A DNA stretch of 64,000 bases from Agromyces sp. SYSU T00194 (GCF_040496035.1 NZ_JBEPJZ010000001.1:1364001-1428000); one strand, 5' to 3'; numbered from the stretch's first letter, positions 25,991 to 35,479 are shown. Translations and numbers: made by a program. Notes: generated by a model not told the origin, from the letters alone.

Positions 25991-26911
25991 TCAGGTGCGC
26001 AGCACCACGTTCTCGGGCGCCTCGCCCGCGAGCAGGTGCGCGACCTGGCGGCGCACGAGCGCGGCCATCCGGGGCAGCATCGCGCTCGAGGCGCCCCCGA
26101 CGTGCGGGGTGATGAGCACGTTCGGCTCGGCGAAGAGCGGATGCCCGTCGGGCAGCGGCTCGGGGTCCACGACGTCGAGCGCGAAGCGCAGCCGGCCCGC
26201 GTGCGCCAGGATCGCGTCGGTGTCGATGATCGGGCCGCGCCCGACGTTCACGACGAGCGCGTCGTCGGGCAGGGCGGCCAGGAACGCGTCGTCGACCAGG
26301 CCGGCCGTGGCGTCCGACAGCGGCAGGCCGACGATCACGATCTCGGCCTCCGGCAGCAGGGCGGGGAGCTCGTCGATGCCGTGCACGCGACCGCGGTCGG
26401 TCTCGCGCGCGCGGCTCGCCACCCGGGTCACCTCGACCTCGAACGGCACGAGCCGGTCCTCGACGGCCCGGCCGACGCCGCCGTACCCGAGGATGAGCAC
26501 CCGGCGATCGGCAAGGCTGCGCAGGGGGAGGGGCGCCCAGCGTCCCGCCGCCGCGTCGTGCACGAAGCGCGGGATGCCGCGCTGCGACGCCAGCACCAGC
26601 GCCAGGGCGAGCTCGGCGGTCGAGGTCTCGTGCACGCTGGTCGCGTTGGCGAACACGTGCCCCGCGGGCAGCAGGGCGGCCACCCCGTCGTAGCCGATGG
26701 ACTGGCTCTGCACGAGCCCCACGGGCACGCCGTCGAGCGCGCCCAGCACCGCGTTGCCGCCCATGTACGGCGGTACGGCGAGGTCGATCCGCTCGGCCGG
26801 CGGCTTCCCGCGGAAGTCCCACTCGAGCACGCGCACCCCCTCGGGCAGCGGGCCCAGCGCGTCGCGCAGGGTGGCATCGGGCACGGTCACGGTGAGTGCG
26901 GCGTCGGTCAC
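25991..26911 (-). CDS. D-isomer specific 2-hydroxyacid dehydrogenase
   Basis: A 306-residue NAD(P)-dependent dehydrogenase. The nucleotide-binding domain (about 100-275) shows VLILGYGGVGRAVEDRL, the substrate-binding Arg region VNVGRGPIIDTDAIL, DVVDPEPLPDGHPLF with the acid, and the catalytic His in LITPHVGGAS. It reduces a 2-oxoacid or oxidises the D-hydroxyacid (glyoxylate/hydroxypyruvate-like); the substrate is not resolved. Start is a GTG at 26911 with ggcggg upstream. It ends 11 bases from the hydrolase remnant, with which it converges. Confidence 0.9.
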   Translation of the reverse strand: MTDAALTVTVPDATLRDALGPLPEGVRVLEWDFRGKPPAERIDLAVPPYMGGNAVLGALDGVPVGLVQSQSIGYDGVAALLPAGHVFANATSVHETSTAELALALVLASQRGIPRFVHDAAAGRWAPLPLRSLADRRVLILGYGGVGRAVEDRLVPFEVEVTRVASRARETDRGRVHGIDELPALLPEAEIVIVGLPLSDATAGLVDDAFLAALPDDALVVNVGRGPIIDTDAILAHAGRLRFALDVVDPEPLPDGHPLFAEPNVLITPHVGGASSAMLPRMAALVRRQVAHLLAGEAPENVVLRT

Positions 26912-26955
26912 CCCGCCATTCTCCCCGGCACGCGCCCCGCGGGGCGAACCGGGCG

Positions 26956-27924
26956 TCAGCCCTTGCGCGGCCGGATGCGCACGCGGTTCTGCCCGGTCGT
27001 CTCGTCGAGCTCCACGACCCCGCCGCGCGACTTCAGGAAGTCGGTGAACGAGCCGAATCCGAGCCGGCGCTCCTGGAAGCCGGGGTCCATGCGCAGCATC
27101 TGGTTCTTCACCGAGCCCGACGGCTGCCACTCCTCGTCGTTCTTCGCGCGCAGCAGCTCGAGCGCCTTGATCAGCAGGCGCCCGGGGTTGCGGGTCGAGG
27201 GCGTGGCCTCGGCATCGGATGCGGTGGCCCCGTCGTCCTCCGTCGACGATCCATTGGCCTTCCTGCGCCCGTTCGCGCCGCCGCCCGAGGCATCCTTCGC
27301 GCCCTTCGCCGTCTTCGACGCCGCGGCGTCCTCCTCGGCGGCGCGTTCGTCCTCGTCGACGTCGGCGTCGGTCTGCAGCAGCGCGTCGTAGTCGGCGAAC
27401 TCGTCGCACGCGGCGGTGAGCGCCCGGCTGGTGCCGCCGGCGACGCCGATGCCGACGACGTACCGGCTGAGGCGCTTGCACCGCTGCGCGAGCGCGACGT
27501 AGTCGGAGTCACCGGCGACGATCACCACGTGGGTGAGGTCGTCGAGGCGGAACAGGTCCTCCACGGCGTCGACCGCGAGGCGGATGTCGGCGCCGTTCTT
27601 GGTGGCCGAGAGCGGGAACAGCTGCACGAGGTCGACCGCGCGGTCGATGAGCTGGCCGCGGTAGCTGGCGTTGACGGGGTTCGACCAGTCGGCGTAGGCG
27701 CGTGCGACGGCGATCGTGCCGAAGGTCGCGGCGAAGTCGAGCACGGCGTCGACGTCGACCGTCGCGGCCTGGAGCTTCGTCGCGGTCTCCGCCTTCGCGG
27801 TCGACGAGCGCTTGCCGGTGTCGCGCCGGTACGACAGGTCGCCGTGCAGCTGGTCGTACCGCGAGATCACGATGTTGTCGAAGTCGAGGTAGATGGCGAC
27901 GCGGGGTTCCGCGGTGGTGGGCAT
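26956..27924 (-). CDS. NYN (PIN-like) domain RNase-type protein with OST-HTH/LOTUS-like C-terminus
   Basis: A 322-residue protein. The NYN domain (about 1-165) opens with RVAIYLDFDNIVISRYD, with acidic residues that bind metal, and continues with GADIRLAVDAVEDLF and HVVIVAGDSDYVALAQRCK. A low-complexity acidic/Ala linker follows (about 175-245). The last 75 residues (GRLLIKALELLRAKNDEEWQ, RLGFGSFTDFLKS) fit an OST-HTH/LOTUS RNA-binding module. The protein is predicted to bind and perhaps cleave RNA. It is not in an obvious operon. Confidence 0.85.
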   Translation of the reverse strand: MPTTAEPRVAIYLDFDNIVISRYDQLHGDLSYRRDTGKRSSTAKAETATKLQAATVDVDAVLDFAATFGTIAVARAYADWSNPVNASYRGQLIDRAVDLVQLFPLSATKNGADIRLAVDAVEDLFRLDDLTHVVIVAGDSDYVALAQRCKRLSRYVVGIGVAGGTSRALTAACDEFADYDALLQTDADVDEDERAAEEDAAASKTAKGAKDASGGGANGRRKANGSSTEDDGATASDAEATPSTRNPGRLLIKALELLRAKNDEEWQPSGSVKNQMLRMDPGFQERRLGFGSFTDFLKSRGGVVELDETTGQNRVRIRPRKG

Positions 27925-28034
27925 GGAGGCCTTTCGTCGCGAGCGGGACCGCTCGCCACGAGCCTACGCGGGGAATACGCGCGCCGCGCGGATGTTGGGC
28001 TGAAGACGACCGCCGAACGACACGAGGGAGTTCC

Positions 28035-28997
28035 ATGACCGAGACCGCGCAGGCCGCCCGCATCCGCATCGCCGACTCCGACCTCGAGGTGTTCGGGCTG
28101 AACCTCGGCGGCAACGTGTTCGGGTGGACGGCCGACGCCGAGGCGTCCGCCGCGGTGCTCGACGGCTACGTCGCCGCGGGCGGCAACTTCGTCGACACCG
28201 CCGACGCCTACTCGGCGTGGGCGCCCGGGCACACGGGGGGCGAGAGCGAGACCGTCATCGGCGACTGGATGCGCTCGCGGGGCAACCGCGACGAGATCGT
28301 CGTGGCGACCAAGGTGAGCCAGCACCCGGAGTTCCGCGGGCTCGCCGCCGACACCGTGCGCGCTGCCGCCGACGCGTCGCTGCAGCGGCTCGGCACCGAC
28401 CGGATCGACCTCTACTACGCCCACTTGGACGACCCGTCGGTGCCGCTCGAGGAGACGGTCGGCGCCCTCTCGGCGCTCGTCGATGCGGGCAAGGTGCGCG
28501 CGATCGGCATCTCGAACTACGCCCCCGAGCGCATCGACGAGTGGTTCGAGGTGACCGCGGCGAACGCGTTCCACCGCGCCGTCGCGCTGCAGCCCCACTA
28601 CAACCTCCTCGAGCGCGACTTCGAGCACGGGCTGCGCGAGCGGGCCGAGCGCGAGGGGCTCGCGGTGTTCCCGTACTTCTCCCTCGCGAAGGGGTTCCTC
28701 GCGGGCAAGTACCGTGACGGGGCGGATGCCTCGGGGTCGGCCAGTCCCCGGGCCGCCGCTGCGTCGGCCTACCTCGACGACCGCGGTCGGGGCGTGCTCG
28801 CGGTGCTCGACCGCATCGCCGCGGCGCACGGCGTGCCCGTGGCATCCGTCGCCCTCGCCTGGCTGCGTGCGCAGCCGACGGTGGTCGCGCCGATCGCGAG
28901 CGCGCGCGACACGGCCCAGCTGCCCGCGCTCGTCGCATCGGCGACGCTCGAGCTCGCCGGCGACGAGCTGGCCGAACTCTCGGCGGCGTCCGCGTAG
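28035..28997 (+). CDS. Aldo/keto reductase
   Basis: A 320-residue TIM-barrel oxidoreductase with the AKR pattern: FVDTADAYSAW (catalytic Asp/Tyr), VVATKV with the catalytic Lys, IDLYYAHLDDPSVPLEETV with the active His, IGISNYAPERI and VAPIASARDTAQL for NADPH binding. The substrate is unknown; it groups by motif with the YhdN-like type acting on aldehydes. A gagggag ribosome site precedes the ATG. It is followed 100 bases later by a TetR gene on the same strand. Confidence 0.92.
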   Translation: MTETAQAARIRIADSDLEVFGLNLGGNVFGWTADAEASAAVLDGYVAAGGNFVDTADAYSAWAPGHTGGESETVIGDWMRSRGNRDEIVVATKVSQHPEFRGLAADTVRAAADASLQRLGTDRIDLYYAHLDDPSVPLEETVGALSALVDAGKVRAIGISNYAPERIDEWFEVTAANAFHRAVALQPHYNLLERDFEHGLRERAEREGLAVFPYFSLAKGFLAGKYRDGADASGSASPRAAAASAYLDDRGRGVLAVLDRIAAAHGVPVASVALAWLRAQPTVVAPIASARDTAQLPALVASATLELAGDELAELSAASA

Positions 28998-29067
28998 CCG
29001 CGGCGCATCCGGGTGCGCCCCGTCTCGCGGCGCATCCGGACCGTGACCCCCGGCTTGGGGCCACGCG

Positions 29068-29087
29068 CGACACCTGTCGGGTAATAC
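29068..29087 (+). promoter_or_regulatory. TetR gene promoter with operator-like palindrome
   Basis: The palindrome cgaca-cc-tgtcg (29068-29079) lies just before a TAATAC -10 box (29082-29087). The GTG start is nine bases further on, with gagg between. The arrangement suits autorepression by the encoded TetR protein. Confidence 0.45.
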
Positions 29088-29096
29088 ACTGAGGAT

Positions 29097-29765
29097 GTGT
29101 CAGCACCGACCCGACCGCTGCGACGCGACGCCGCCCTGAATCGCGAGCGCCTCCTCGACGAGGCGGAACGCTACTTCGCCGAGGCCGGAATCGACGCCTC
29201 GCTCCACGAACTCGCCGAACGCACCGGCGTGGGCATCGGCACGCTCTACCGCCGGTTCCCCACGTATCCCGACCTGATCCGCGCGCTCTACGACCGCGCC
29301 GTCGAGCGCATCGACGTGATCATGGGCCGCATCGCCGACCTCGACTCGGGGTGGGAGCAGGTCGTCGGCTACCTCGACGGCAACCTCGCGATCCTCGTCG
29401 ACTACCCCGCGACGCCCGCCGTGCTGCACCGCATGTCGGAGTTCGACCCGGACTACCGGCCCGGCGGGCGCTGGGAGGAGGCGGTCACGGCGTTCGTGCG
29501 GCGAGCGCACGACGAGGGCACCCTGCGCACCGACGTCACGGCGACCGACATCGGCATGCTGCCGCTCGCCATGGCCAGCGTGCTGCGGTTCCCGCAGGCG
29601 GTGCGCGGCGTCGCCCTCGCGCGCTTCCGCACGATCACGCTCGACGGGCTGCGCGCGGTCGACGGCACGCACGCGATGCCGACCGAGCCGCTCACGGCCG
29701 AGGAGCTGAACTCGGCGATCCACGAACGGCGGGCCGACCCGCCGATGCGCGCCGAGCGCACCTGA
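29097..29765 (+). CDS. TetR/AcrR family regulator
   Basis: A 222-residue regulator. The helix-turn-helix is at about 15-60: RERLLDEAERYFAEAGIDASL, then LAERTGVGIGTLYRRFPTYPDLI, the version common in SACE_7040-like regulators. The C-terminal helical domain contains VGYLDGNLAILVDYPATPAV. It likely controls the aldo/keto reductase upstream or a distant transporter, and itself through the adjoining palindrome. Start is GTG at 29097; the ATG two bases before is out of frame. Confidence 0.88.
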   Translation: MSAPTRPLRRDAALNRERLLDEAERYFAEAGIDASLHELAERTGVGIGTLYRRFPTYPDLIRALYDRAVERIDVIMGRIADLDSGWEQVVGYLDGNLAILVDYPATPAVLHRMSEFDPDYRPGGRWEEAVTAFVRRAHDEGTLRTDVTATDIGMLPLAMASVLRFPQAVRGVALARFRTITLDGLRAVDGTHAMPTEPLTAEELNSAIHERRADPPMRAERT

Positions 29766-29829
29766 CGCGACCGGCCGGCCCTGCCCGGCCCTACCTGACC
29801 CTGCCCGGGGCGAGCGCGCACGGCGTCGC

Positions 29830-30798
29830 TCAGCGCGCGGTGACCACCGCGTTGTCGAGCTCGTCGAGGCTGAGACCCAGCCGGCCCGACGACGCCACGT
29901 TCGTCAGCAGCACGAACGCCACGTCGTGCTCGGGGTGCATCCAGAAGTCGGTGCCGGCCCAGCCGCCGTGGCCGAAGCCGTCGCGTGCGAGCGCGGCGGG
30001 CGCGGCGTCGCGCAGGCACCAGGTGACGCCCCAGTGGGTGCCGCGCTCGGGTGGGTAGGGGTCGATGGTGGGCACGTCCTCCGTGTGCGAGCGACGCATC
30101 AGGGCGTTGGTGAGCGGATGCACCAGCCGGCCGTCGTCGCGCAGCAGCGAGGTCGCGACCGCGAGCAGGTCCTCGGCCCGTGCGAAGGCCCCCGCGCCGG
30201 GGTTGCGGTGCGACGCGAACAGGTCCCAGTCCACCCCCTGCTCGGCGCACTCGACCGGCGCGTGGCGCGTCGACTCGACGTCGAACGTGACGCCCGTGGC
30301 ATCCGCTCCCGCAAGGGTCTCGAGCATCTGCTGCTCCCACGGGGCGCCGCCCGCGTGCGCGATGAGCGCGGCGATGCCCTCGTAGGCGATCGTCGAGTAG
30401 CGGGAGATCGCCCCCGCGGCGAAGTCGCGCCCCGGGGCGAGGAGGGCGGGACGCAGCCCGGCCGGCACGTCGAGGGCCGGCTCCGGGATGCCGGACGTGT
30501 GGGTCACGAGGTGCCGCAGGCGCACGACATCGGCTCGGTCGGCCCCGAACTCCGGCACCGCGTCCGCCAGGGGCGTCTCGAGCGTGAGCCGCCCCTGCTC
30601 GATCAGGCGCAGCGCGGTGAGCCCCACGAGCGGCTTCGTGATCGAGAACAGCGGGTAGTGGTCGCCGGTGCCGGCGTCGCCGAACGCGTCGAGCGCGACG
30701 ACGCCGTCGCTCGTCGCGATGCCGAGCACGGCGCCGGGCAGCGTGCCCGCCGCCACGTGGCGGCGCGCCCAGTCGAAGGCGTGGTCGTACGTCGTCAC
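29830..30798 (-). CDS. Serine hydrolase (beta-lactamase/esterase class C type), end of rhamnose operon
   Basis: A 322-residue protein of the beta-lactamase-related serine hydrolase family. Catalytic motif Ser52-x-x-Lys55 is in FSITKPLVG, the tyrosine motif is near YSTIAYEGI, and HGGWAG near the C-terminus stands for the third motif. No signal peptide, so cytoplasmic. Family members include esterases and amidases more often than true beta-lactamases. A gggagga ribosome site precedes the GTG. It follows rhaB by 38 bases and probably belongs to the rhamnose operon, where it could remove acyl groups from imported sugars (inference). Confidence 0.85.
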   Translation of the reverse strand: MTTYDHAFDWARRHVAAGTLPGAVLGIATSDGVVALDAFGDAGTGDHYPLFSITKPLVGLTALRLIEQGRLTLETPLADAVPEFGADRADVVRLRHLVTHTSGIPEPALDVPAGLRPALLAPGRDFAAGAISRYSTIAYEGIAALIAHAGGAPWEQQMLETLAGADATGVTFDVESTRHAPVECAEQGVDWDLFASHRNPGAGAFARAEDLLAVATSLLRDDGRLVHPLTNALMRRSHTEDVPTIDPYPPERGTHWGVTWCLRDAAPAALARDGFGHGGWAGTDFWMHPEHDVAFVLLTNVASSGRLGLSLDELDNAVVTAR

Positions 30799-30836
30799 GT
30801 CGTCGGTTCCTCCCGTCGGGGCCGGCCGGGTGCCGG

Positions 30837-32261
30837 TCAGCCCTTCGGATCGTAGCGGCGCGGGGCGAACGCCGTGGCGACGAGGTCGCGCAGCGACTCG
30901 AGGTCGCCGCCCGCGAAGCCCTGCGCGCGCGCCTGCACGAGCACGTTGCCGATCGCGGTCGCCTCGACCGGGCCGGCGAGCACCGGAAGGCCCGACCGGT
31001 CGGCCGTGCGCTGGCAGAGCAGCTCGTTGAGCGCGCCGCCGCCGACCATGTGGATCGTCTCGACGGTGCGGCCCGACAGCTCGGCGGCCGTGCGCACCGC
31101 GACGGCGAACGCCTCGGCGAGGCTCTCGACGATGCTGCGCGCGAACTCGGCGGGCGTCGACGGCACGGGTGCGTCGTGCTCGCGGCACCAGTCGGCGATG
31201 CGCGCGGGCATGTCGCCGGGCGCGAGGAACCGCGGGTCGTTCGCGTCGAACACCGCGACGGGGGCGGTGACGGCGGCCGCGGCGGCCAGCAGGTCGGTGA
31301 GCACGACGGTCGCTCCGGCGCGCTCCCACTCGCGGATCGACTCGCTCAGCAGCCACAGCCCCATCACGTTGTGCAGGAAGCGCACGCGCGAGTCGACGCC
31401 GCCCTCGTTCGTGAAGTTCGCCTGCCGCGCGGCATCCGTCAGCACCGGCTGCTCGAGCTCGAGGCCGACGAGGCCCCAGGTGCCGCAGGAGATGTACGCG
31501 GCGGTCTCGGCGCGCATGGGCACCGCGACGACGGCCGAGGCCGTGTCGTGCGAGCCGACCGCGACGACGTCGATCGGCGAGGTCGCGCCGATCCCGTCGT
31601 TCACGTAGCCGAGGGTCGCGCCGATCCGCTCGCCGGGCTCGACGAGGCGGGGCAGCACGGATGCCGGCAGCGCCAGCCGCTCGGCGAGCTCGGTGTCCCA
31701 CGCGTGCGTGATCACGTCGACGAGTCCCGTGGTCGAGGCGTTCGTGCGTTCGGCCACCGCCTCGCCGGTGAGGAAGTAGGCGATGAGGTCGGGCACGAGC
31801 AGCATCGTGTCGGCGAGCGACAGCAGGCCGCCGTCGCGCTCGGCGGCGAGCTGGTACACCGTGTTGAACGGCAGGAACTGCAGGCCGTTGCGTCGGTAGA
31901 GCTCCTCGAACGGCGTGACCGCGTGCACGGCCTCCACGCCCGCCGCGGTGCGCTCGTCGCGGTAGTGGAACGGCGTGCCGAGCATGCGGCCGTCGCGCAG
32001 CAGCGCATAGTCGACCGCCCAGGAGTCGACGCCGATGCTCGCCACGTCGGGCGCCTCGGCGACCGCGGCGCGCAGGCCGTCGACCGCCCCGCGGTAGAGC
32101 GCGAGCAGGTCCCAGTGCAGCCCGTTGATCGTGCGCACGGGCTGGTTCGGGAACCGGCCGACCGCGTGCAGCTCGAGTGCGTTCGGCCCGACCGAGCCGA
32201 GCATCACCCGCCCGCTGGTCGCGCCGAGGTCGATCGCGGCGACGTGGCCCGATGCGCTCAT
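30837..32261 (-). CDS. rhaB: Rhamnulokinase
   Basis: A 474-residue FGGY-family kinase that phosphorylates L-rhamnulose to rhamnulose 1-phosphate with ATP. Visible features: the phosphate-1 loop AAIDLGATSGRVMLG, the substrate region GVDSWAVDYALL, GLQFLPFNTVYQLAAE, GSHDTASAVVAVP, and the adenosine motif MVGGGALNELLCQRTADRSG. The length is typical. The ATG overlaps the stop of the fused aldolase gene by four bases, so the two are translationally coupled. Confidence 0.95.
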   Translation of the reverse strand: MSASGHVAAIDLGATSGRVMLGSVGPNALELHAVGRFPNQPVRTINGLHWDLLALYRGAVDGLRAAVAEAPDVASIGVDSWAVDYALLRDGRMLGTPFHYRDERTAAGVEAVHAVTPFEELYRRNGLQFLPFNTVYQLAAERDGGLLSLADTMLLVPDLIAYFLTGEAVAERTNASTTGLVDVITHAWDTELAERLALPASVLPRLVEPGERIGATLGYVNDGIGATSPIDVVAVGSHDTASAVVAVPMRAETAAYISCGTWGLVGLELEQPVLTDAARQANFTNEGGVDSRVRFLHNVMGLWLLSESIREWERAGATVVLTDLLAAAAAVTAPVAVFDANDPRFLAPGDMPARIADWCREHDAPVPSTPAEFARSIVESLAEAFAVAVRTAAELSGRTVETIHMVGGGALNELLCQRTADRSGLPVLAGPVEATAIGNVLVQARAQGFAGGDLESLRDLVATAFAPRRYDPKG

Positions 32262-34294
32262 CGCAGGAACGCGGCGGCGACGCCGGAGTCGACCGGCACG
32301 TGCAGGCCGGTGGTGCGGCTGAGCTCGGGCCCGGTGAGCACGAACACCGCGTCGGCGACGTTCTCGGGCACGACCTCGCGCTTGAGGATGGTGCGCTGGG
32401 CGTAGAACTTGCCCAGGTCCTTCTCCTCGACGCCGTACGTCTTCGCGCGGTTCGCGCCCCAGCCCGCGGCGAAGATGCCCGAGCCGCGCACGACGCCGTC
32501 GGGGTTGATGCCGTTCACGCGGATGCCGAACTCGCCGAGCTCGACCGCGAGCAGGCGCACCTGGTGGGCCTGGTCGGCCTTGGTCGCCGAGTAGGCGATG
32601 TTGTTCGGGCCGGCGAACACCGAGTTCTTCGACGAGATGTAGATGACGTCGCCGCCCATGTCCTGCTCGATGAGCGCCTTCGCGGCCGCCTTCGAGACGA
32701 GGAACGAGCCCTTCGCCATGACGTCGTGCTGCAGGTCCCAGTCCTTCTCGGTGGTCTCGAGCAGCGGCTTCGACAGCGACAGGCCGGCGTTGTTGACGAC
32801 CAGGTCGATGCCGCCGAACGCGAGCACGGTCGCGTCGATCGCGGCCTGCACGCCCTCGGCATCGGCGACGTTCGCGGCGACGCCGATCGCGACGTCGGTG
32901 CCGCCGAGCTCGGCCGCGGCGGCCTGCGCCTTCTCGAGGTCGAGGTCGGCGACCACCACGCACGCGCCCTCGGCGGCGAGGCGGGTCGCGATGGCCTTGC
33001 CGATGCCCGAGGCGGCGCCGGTCACGAACGCGATGCGGCCCTGGTGGGTCTTGGGCGCCGGCTGTCGCTGGAGCTTGGCCTCCTCGAGCGCCCAGTACTC
33101 GATGCGGAACTTCTCCGCGTCGGAGATGGGGGCGTAGGTCGAGAGCGCCTCCGCGCCGCGCATGACGTTGATCGCGTTGACGTAGAACTCGCCGGCCACG
33201 CGCGCGGTCTGCTTGTTGGCGCCGTAGCTGAACATGCCGACGCCCGGCACGAGCACGATGAGCGGGTCGGCGCCGCGGATCGCGGGGCTCTCCGCGGTCG
33301 CGTGGGCGTCGTAGTACGCCTGGTAGTCGGCGCGGTAGGTCTCGTGCAGCTCCTTCAGGCGGGCGATCGAGTCCTCGACCGAGGCGCTCGCGGGTAGGTC
33401 GAGCACCATGGGCTTCACCTTGGTGCGCAGGAAGTGGTCGGGGCAGCTCGTGCCGAGCTCGGCGAGCGGCGCGAGCTTCTCCGAGGCGAGGAAGTCGAGC
33501 ACGACGTCGGCGTCGGTGTAGTGGCCGACCATGGGCTTGTCGTGGCTTGCGAGGCCGCGGATGGTCGGGGCGAGCGCGGCGGCCTTCGCACGGCGCTCGG
33601 CCTCGGGCAGGGCCTCGAAGCCGGCGACGACGCCGCCGAACGGGTCGGCCTTCCCGTGCTCGGCGATGTACGCGGCCGCGGTGTCGATGATCCAGAGCGA
33701 ATTCTGCTCGGTCTCCTCGCTCGTGTCGCCCCACGCGGTGATGCCGTGGCCACCGAGGATGCAGCCGACCGCCTGCGGGTTGGCGTCCTTGATCGCGGCG
33801 ATGTCGAGGCCGAGCTGGAAGCCGGGGCGGCGCCACGGCACCCAGACGACCTTGTCGCCGAAGATCTTCGCGGTGAGCTCCTCGCCGTCGGCCGAGGTGG
33901 CGATGGCGATGCCGGAGTCGGGGTGCAGGTGGTCGACGTGCGCGGCGTCGACCAGGCCGTGCATGGCCGTGTCGATCGACGGCGCGGCGCCGCCCTTGCC
34001 GTGCAGCGCGTAGTCGAACGCCGCGACCATCTCGTCTTCGCGGTCGACGCCGGGGTAGACGCCGACGAGCGCGCGCATGCGGTCCATGCGCAGCACCGCG
34101 AGGCCCCGCTCCTGCAGGGTGCCGAGGTCGCCGCCCGAGCCCTTGACCCAGAGCAGCTCGACCGGCTCGCCCGTGACCGGGTCGGTCTCGGTGCCCTTGG
34201 CGGACGTGTTGCCGCCGGCGTAGTTGGTGTTCTTGGGGTCGGCGCCGAGGCGGTTCGACCGCGCGATGAGGTCGGCGGCAGCGGGGTTCGTCAT
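32258..34294 (-). CDS. Bifunctional rhamnulose-1-phosphate aldolase / lactaldehyde dehydrogenase (SDR)
   Basis: A 678-residue fusion. The class-II aldolase domain (about 1-400) includes NYAGGNTSAKG, the zinc-binding HLHPDSGIA segment and GHGITAWG; it splits rhamnulose 1-phosphate into dihydroxyacetone phosphate and L-lactaldehyde. The SDR domain (about 425-678) has IAFVTGAASGIGKAIA, NNAGLSLS and the active YSATK motif, and is expected to oxidise L-lactaldehyde to lactate. The layout is that of the fused enzymes (RhaEW/YuxG-like) of Gram-positive and some other bacteria. A good aaggag lies upstream. Lactate made here could feed the lldD at 18 kb. Confidence 0.93.
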   Translation of the reverse strand: MTNPAAADLIARSNRLGADPKNTNYAGGNTSAKGTETDPVTGEPVELLWVKGSGGDLGTLQERGLAVLRMDRMRALVGVYPGVDREDEMVAAFDYALHGKGGAAPSIDTAMHGLVDAAHVDHLHPDSGIAIATSADGEELTAKIFGDKVVWVPWRRPGFQLGLDIAAIKDANPQAVGCILGGHGITAWGDTSEETEQNSLWIIDTAAAYIAEHGKADPFGGVVAGFEALPEAERRAKAAALAPTIRGLASHDKPMVGHYTDADVVLDFLASEKLAPLAELGTSCPDHFLRTKVKPMVLDLPASASVEDSIARLKELHETYRADYQAYYDAHATAESPAIRGADPLIVLVPGVGMFSYGANKQTARVAGEFYVNAINVMRGAEALSTYAPISDAEKFRIEYWALEEAKLQRQPAPKTHQGRIAFVTGAASGIGKAIATRLAAEGACVVVADLDLEKAQAAAAELGGTDVAIGVAANVADAEGVQAAIDATVLAFGGIDLVVNNAGLSLSKPLLETTEKDWDLQHDVMAKGSFLVSKAAAKALIEQDMGGDVIYISSKNSVFAGPNNIAYSATKADQAHQVRLLAVELGEFGIRVNGINPDGVVRGSGIFAAGWGANRAKTYGVEEKDLGKFYAQRTILKREVVPENVADAVFVLTGPELSRTTGLHVPVDSGVAAAFLR

Positions 34295-34306
34295 CTGGGT
34301 GGCTCC

Positions 34307-35314
34307 TTACGTGAGCGTCGGGGTCGGGTGGTCGCCGGCGGCGGGCGGATCCGCCGGCGGCCGGGCCGTGATGGGGGTGGTCGGGGTCTGGTCGTGGGTC
34401 GTGGTGGCGTCGGGGGCTGATGCCTCCGTCGCGGCGTCGGCGGTTGCGCGGTGTGCGCTCGCGGCGAGGTCGTCGATCCAGTCGGCGACGCGTGCGACCG
34501 TGCGCGCGGCGGCGGGCTGATCGGGACGGTTCAGGTGCCCGTGGTCGGTGCCGGGCTCGGTCTCGCAGGTGACGTCGGTGCCGGCGTCGGCGAGCATCGC
34601 CGCGAACGCCTCGCCCGAGACCCGCAGTTCGTCGACCTCGTCGTTGACGATCAGCGTGGCCGGGAAGCCCACGAGCGCCGAGCGCGGGGCCGTGCCGGGG
34701 ACGGCCGCGACGGGGGCGCCCTCGACCGGGCCGCCGAGGTAGCGTTCGTACATCGCCCGCACCGCATCGGGGCCGAACCGATCGGCGTCGGGGTTCGCGT
34801 CGAGCGCCGCGCGCAGGTCGGCGGCCGGCGCGGGCTGCACCGCGTGCAGCGTCGGGTAGGCGAGGAACACCGCGTCCGGCATCCGCTCGCGCAGGCCGCC
34901 GGTGGCCGCGGCGAGCATGCGCAGCACCGCGCCGGTCACGATGTTGGCGCCCGCACTCGCCCCGCCGATGGCGATGCGGTCGGCGCCGAGGTTCGCGGCG
35001 TTGGCGACCGCCCAGCGCCAGGCGACCAGCACGTCGTCGGATGCCGCGGGGAACGTCGACCCGGGACGGTCCGGATGCGCGAGCCGGTAGTCGACCGACA
35101 CGACCGGGATGCCGCGGTCGGCGAAGCGCGACGCGACCCAGTCGGCCTCGGGCATGTCGAGGTCGCCGAAGGCGAAGCCGCCGCCGTGCGCCCAGACGAG
35201 CAGCGTGCGGTCGGCGCGCGCGGGCGACTCGTGCTCCGGGCGCGTCTCACCGGCGGCATCCGTCGCCTCGTAGACGCGGAGCAGGTGCGCGATGCTCATG
35301 CCCTGGCGCCCCAT
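34307..35314 (-). CDS. HSL-type alpha/beta hydrolase (carboxylesterase) within the rhamnose operon
   Basis: A 335-residue hydrolase of the hormone-sensitive-lipase type. The oxyanion motif HGGGFAFGD and the nucleophile Ser120 in GGASAGAN are clear; the acid (NDEVDELRV) and the His (GTDHGHL) follow at expected distances. The C-terminal 40 residues are Thr/Pro/Ala-rich and encoded by G-rich DNA (a tail unlike the family). No signal peptide. Only 12 bases separate it from the aldolase gene, so they share a transcript. A deacetylase role on rhamnose-containing oligosaccharides is inferred. The start at 35314 has ggggggaa upstream; 35299 is an alternative. Confidence 0.85.
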   Translation of the reverse strand: MGRQGMSIAHLLRVYEATDAAGETRPEHESPARADRTLLVWAHGGGFAFGDLDMPEADWVASRFADRGIPVVSVDYRLAHPDRPGSTFPAASDDVLVAWRWAVANAANLGADRIAIGGASAGANIVTGAVLRMLAAATGGLRERMPDAVFLAYPTLHAVQPAPAADLRAALDANPDADRFGPDAVRAMYERYLGGPVEGAPVAAVPGTAPRSALVGFPATLIVNDEVDELRVSGEAFAAMLADAGTDVTCETEPGTDHGHLNRPDQPAAARTVARVADWIDDLAASAHRATADAATEASAPDATTTHDQTPTTPITARPPADPPAAGDHPTPTLT

Positions 35315-35342
35315 CGTTCCCCCCGGTCGGATGTGTCGAGCA

Positions 35343-35446
35343 TCCCGCGGCGCGCCACCACCACGCAACGCGCCGCGGGAAGTGTCGTCCGCCCGTCGCG
35401 CGCGCCGACGGTGCGCGACGCGCGGACATCCCCCCGGATGTCCGCG
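35343..35446. terminator. Two strong hairpins between rhaI and the esterase gene
   Basis: Hairpin A: arms tcccgcggcgcg (35343-35354) and its exact complement (35369-35380), 12 bp. Hairpin B: cgcggacatcc (35421-35431) and ggatgtccgcg (35436-35446), 11 bp with a four-base loop. Both lie in the 165-base gap inside the rhamnose gene run. They may reduce read-through into the downstream genes or protect the rhaM-rhaI message. Confidence 0.6.
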
Positions 35447-35479
35447 GTGCGCACACCGGCGCGGGCGGCGGGCGTCATC

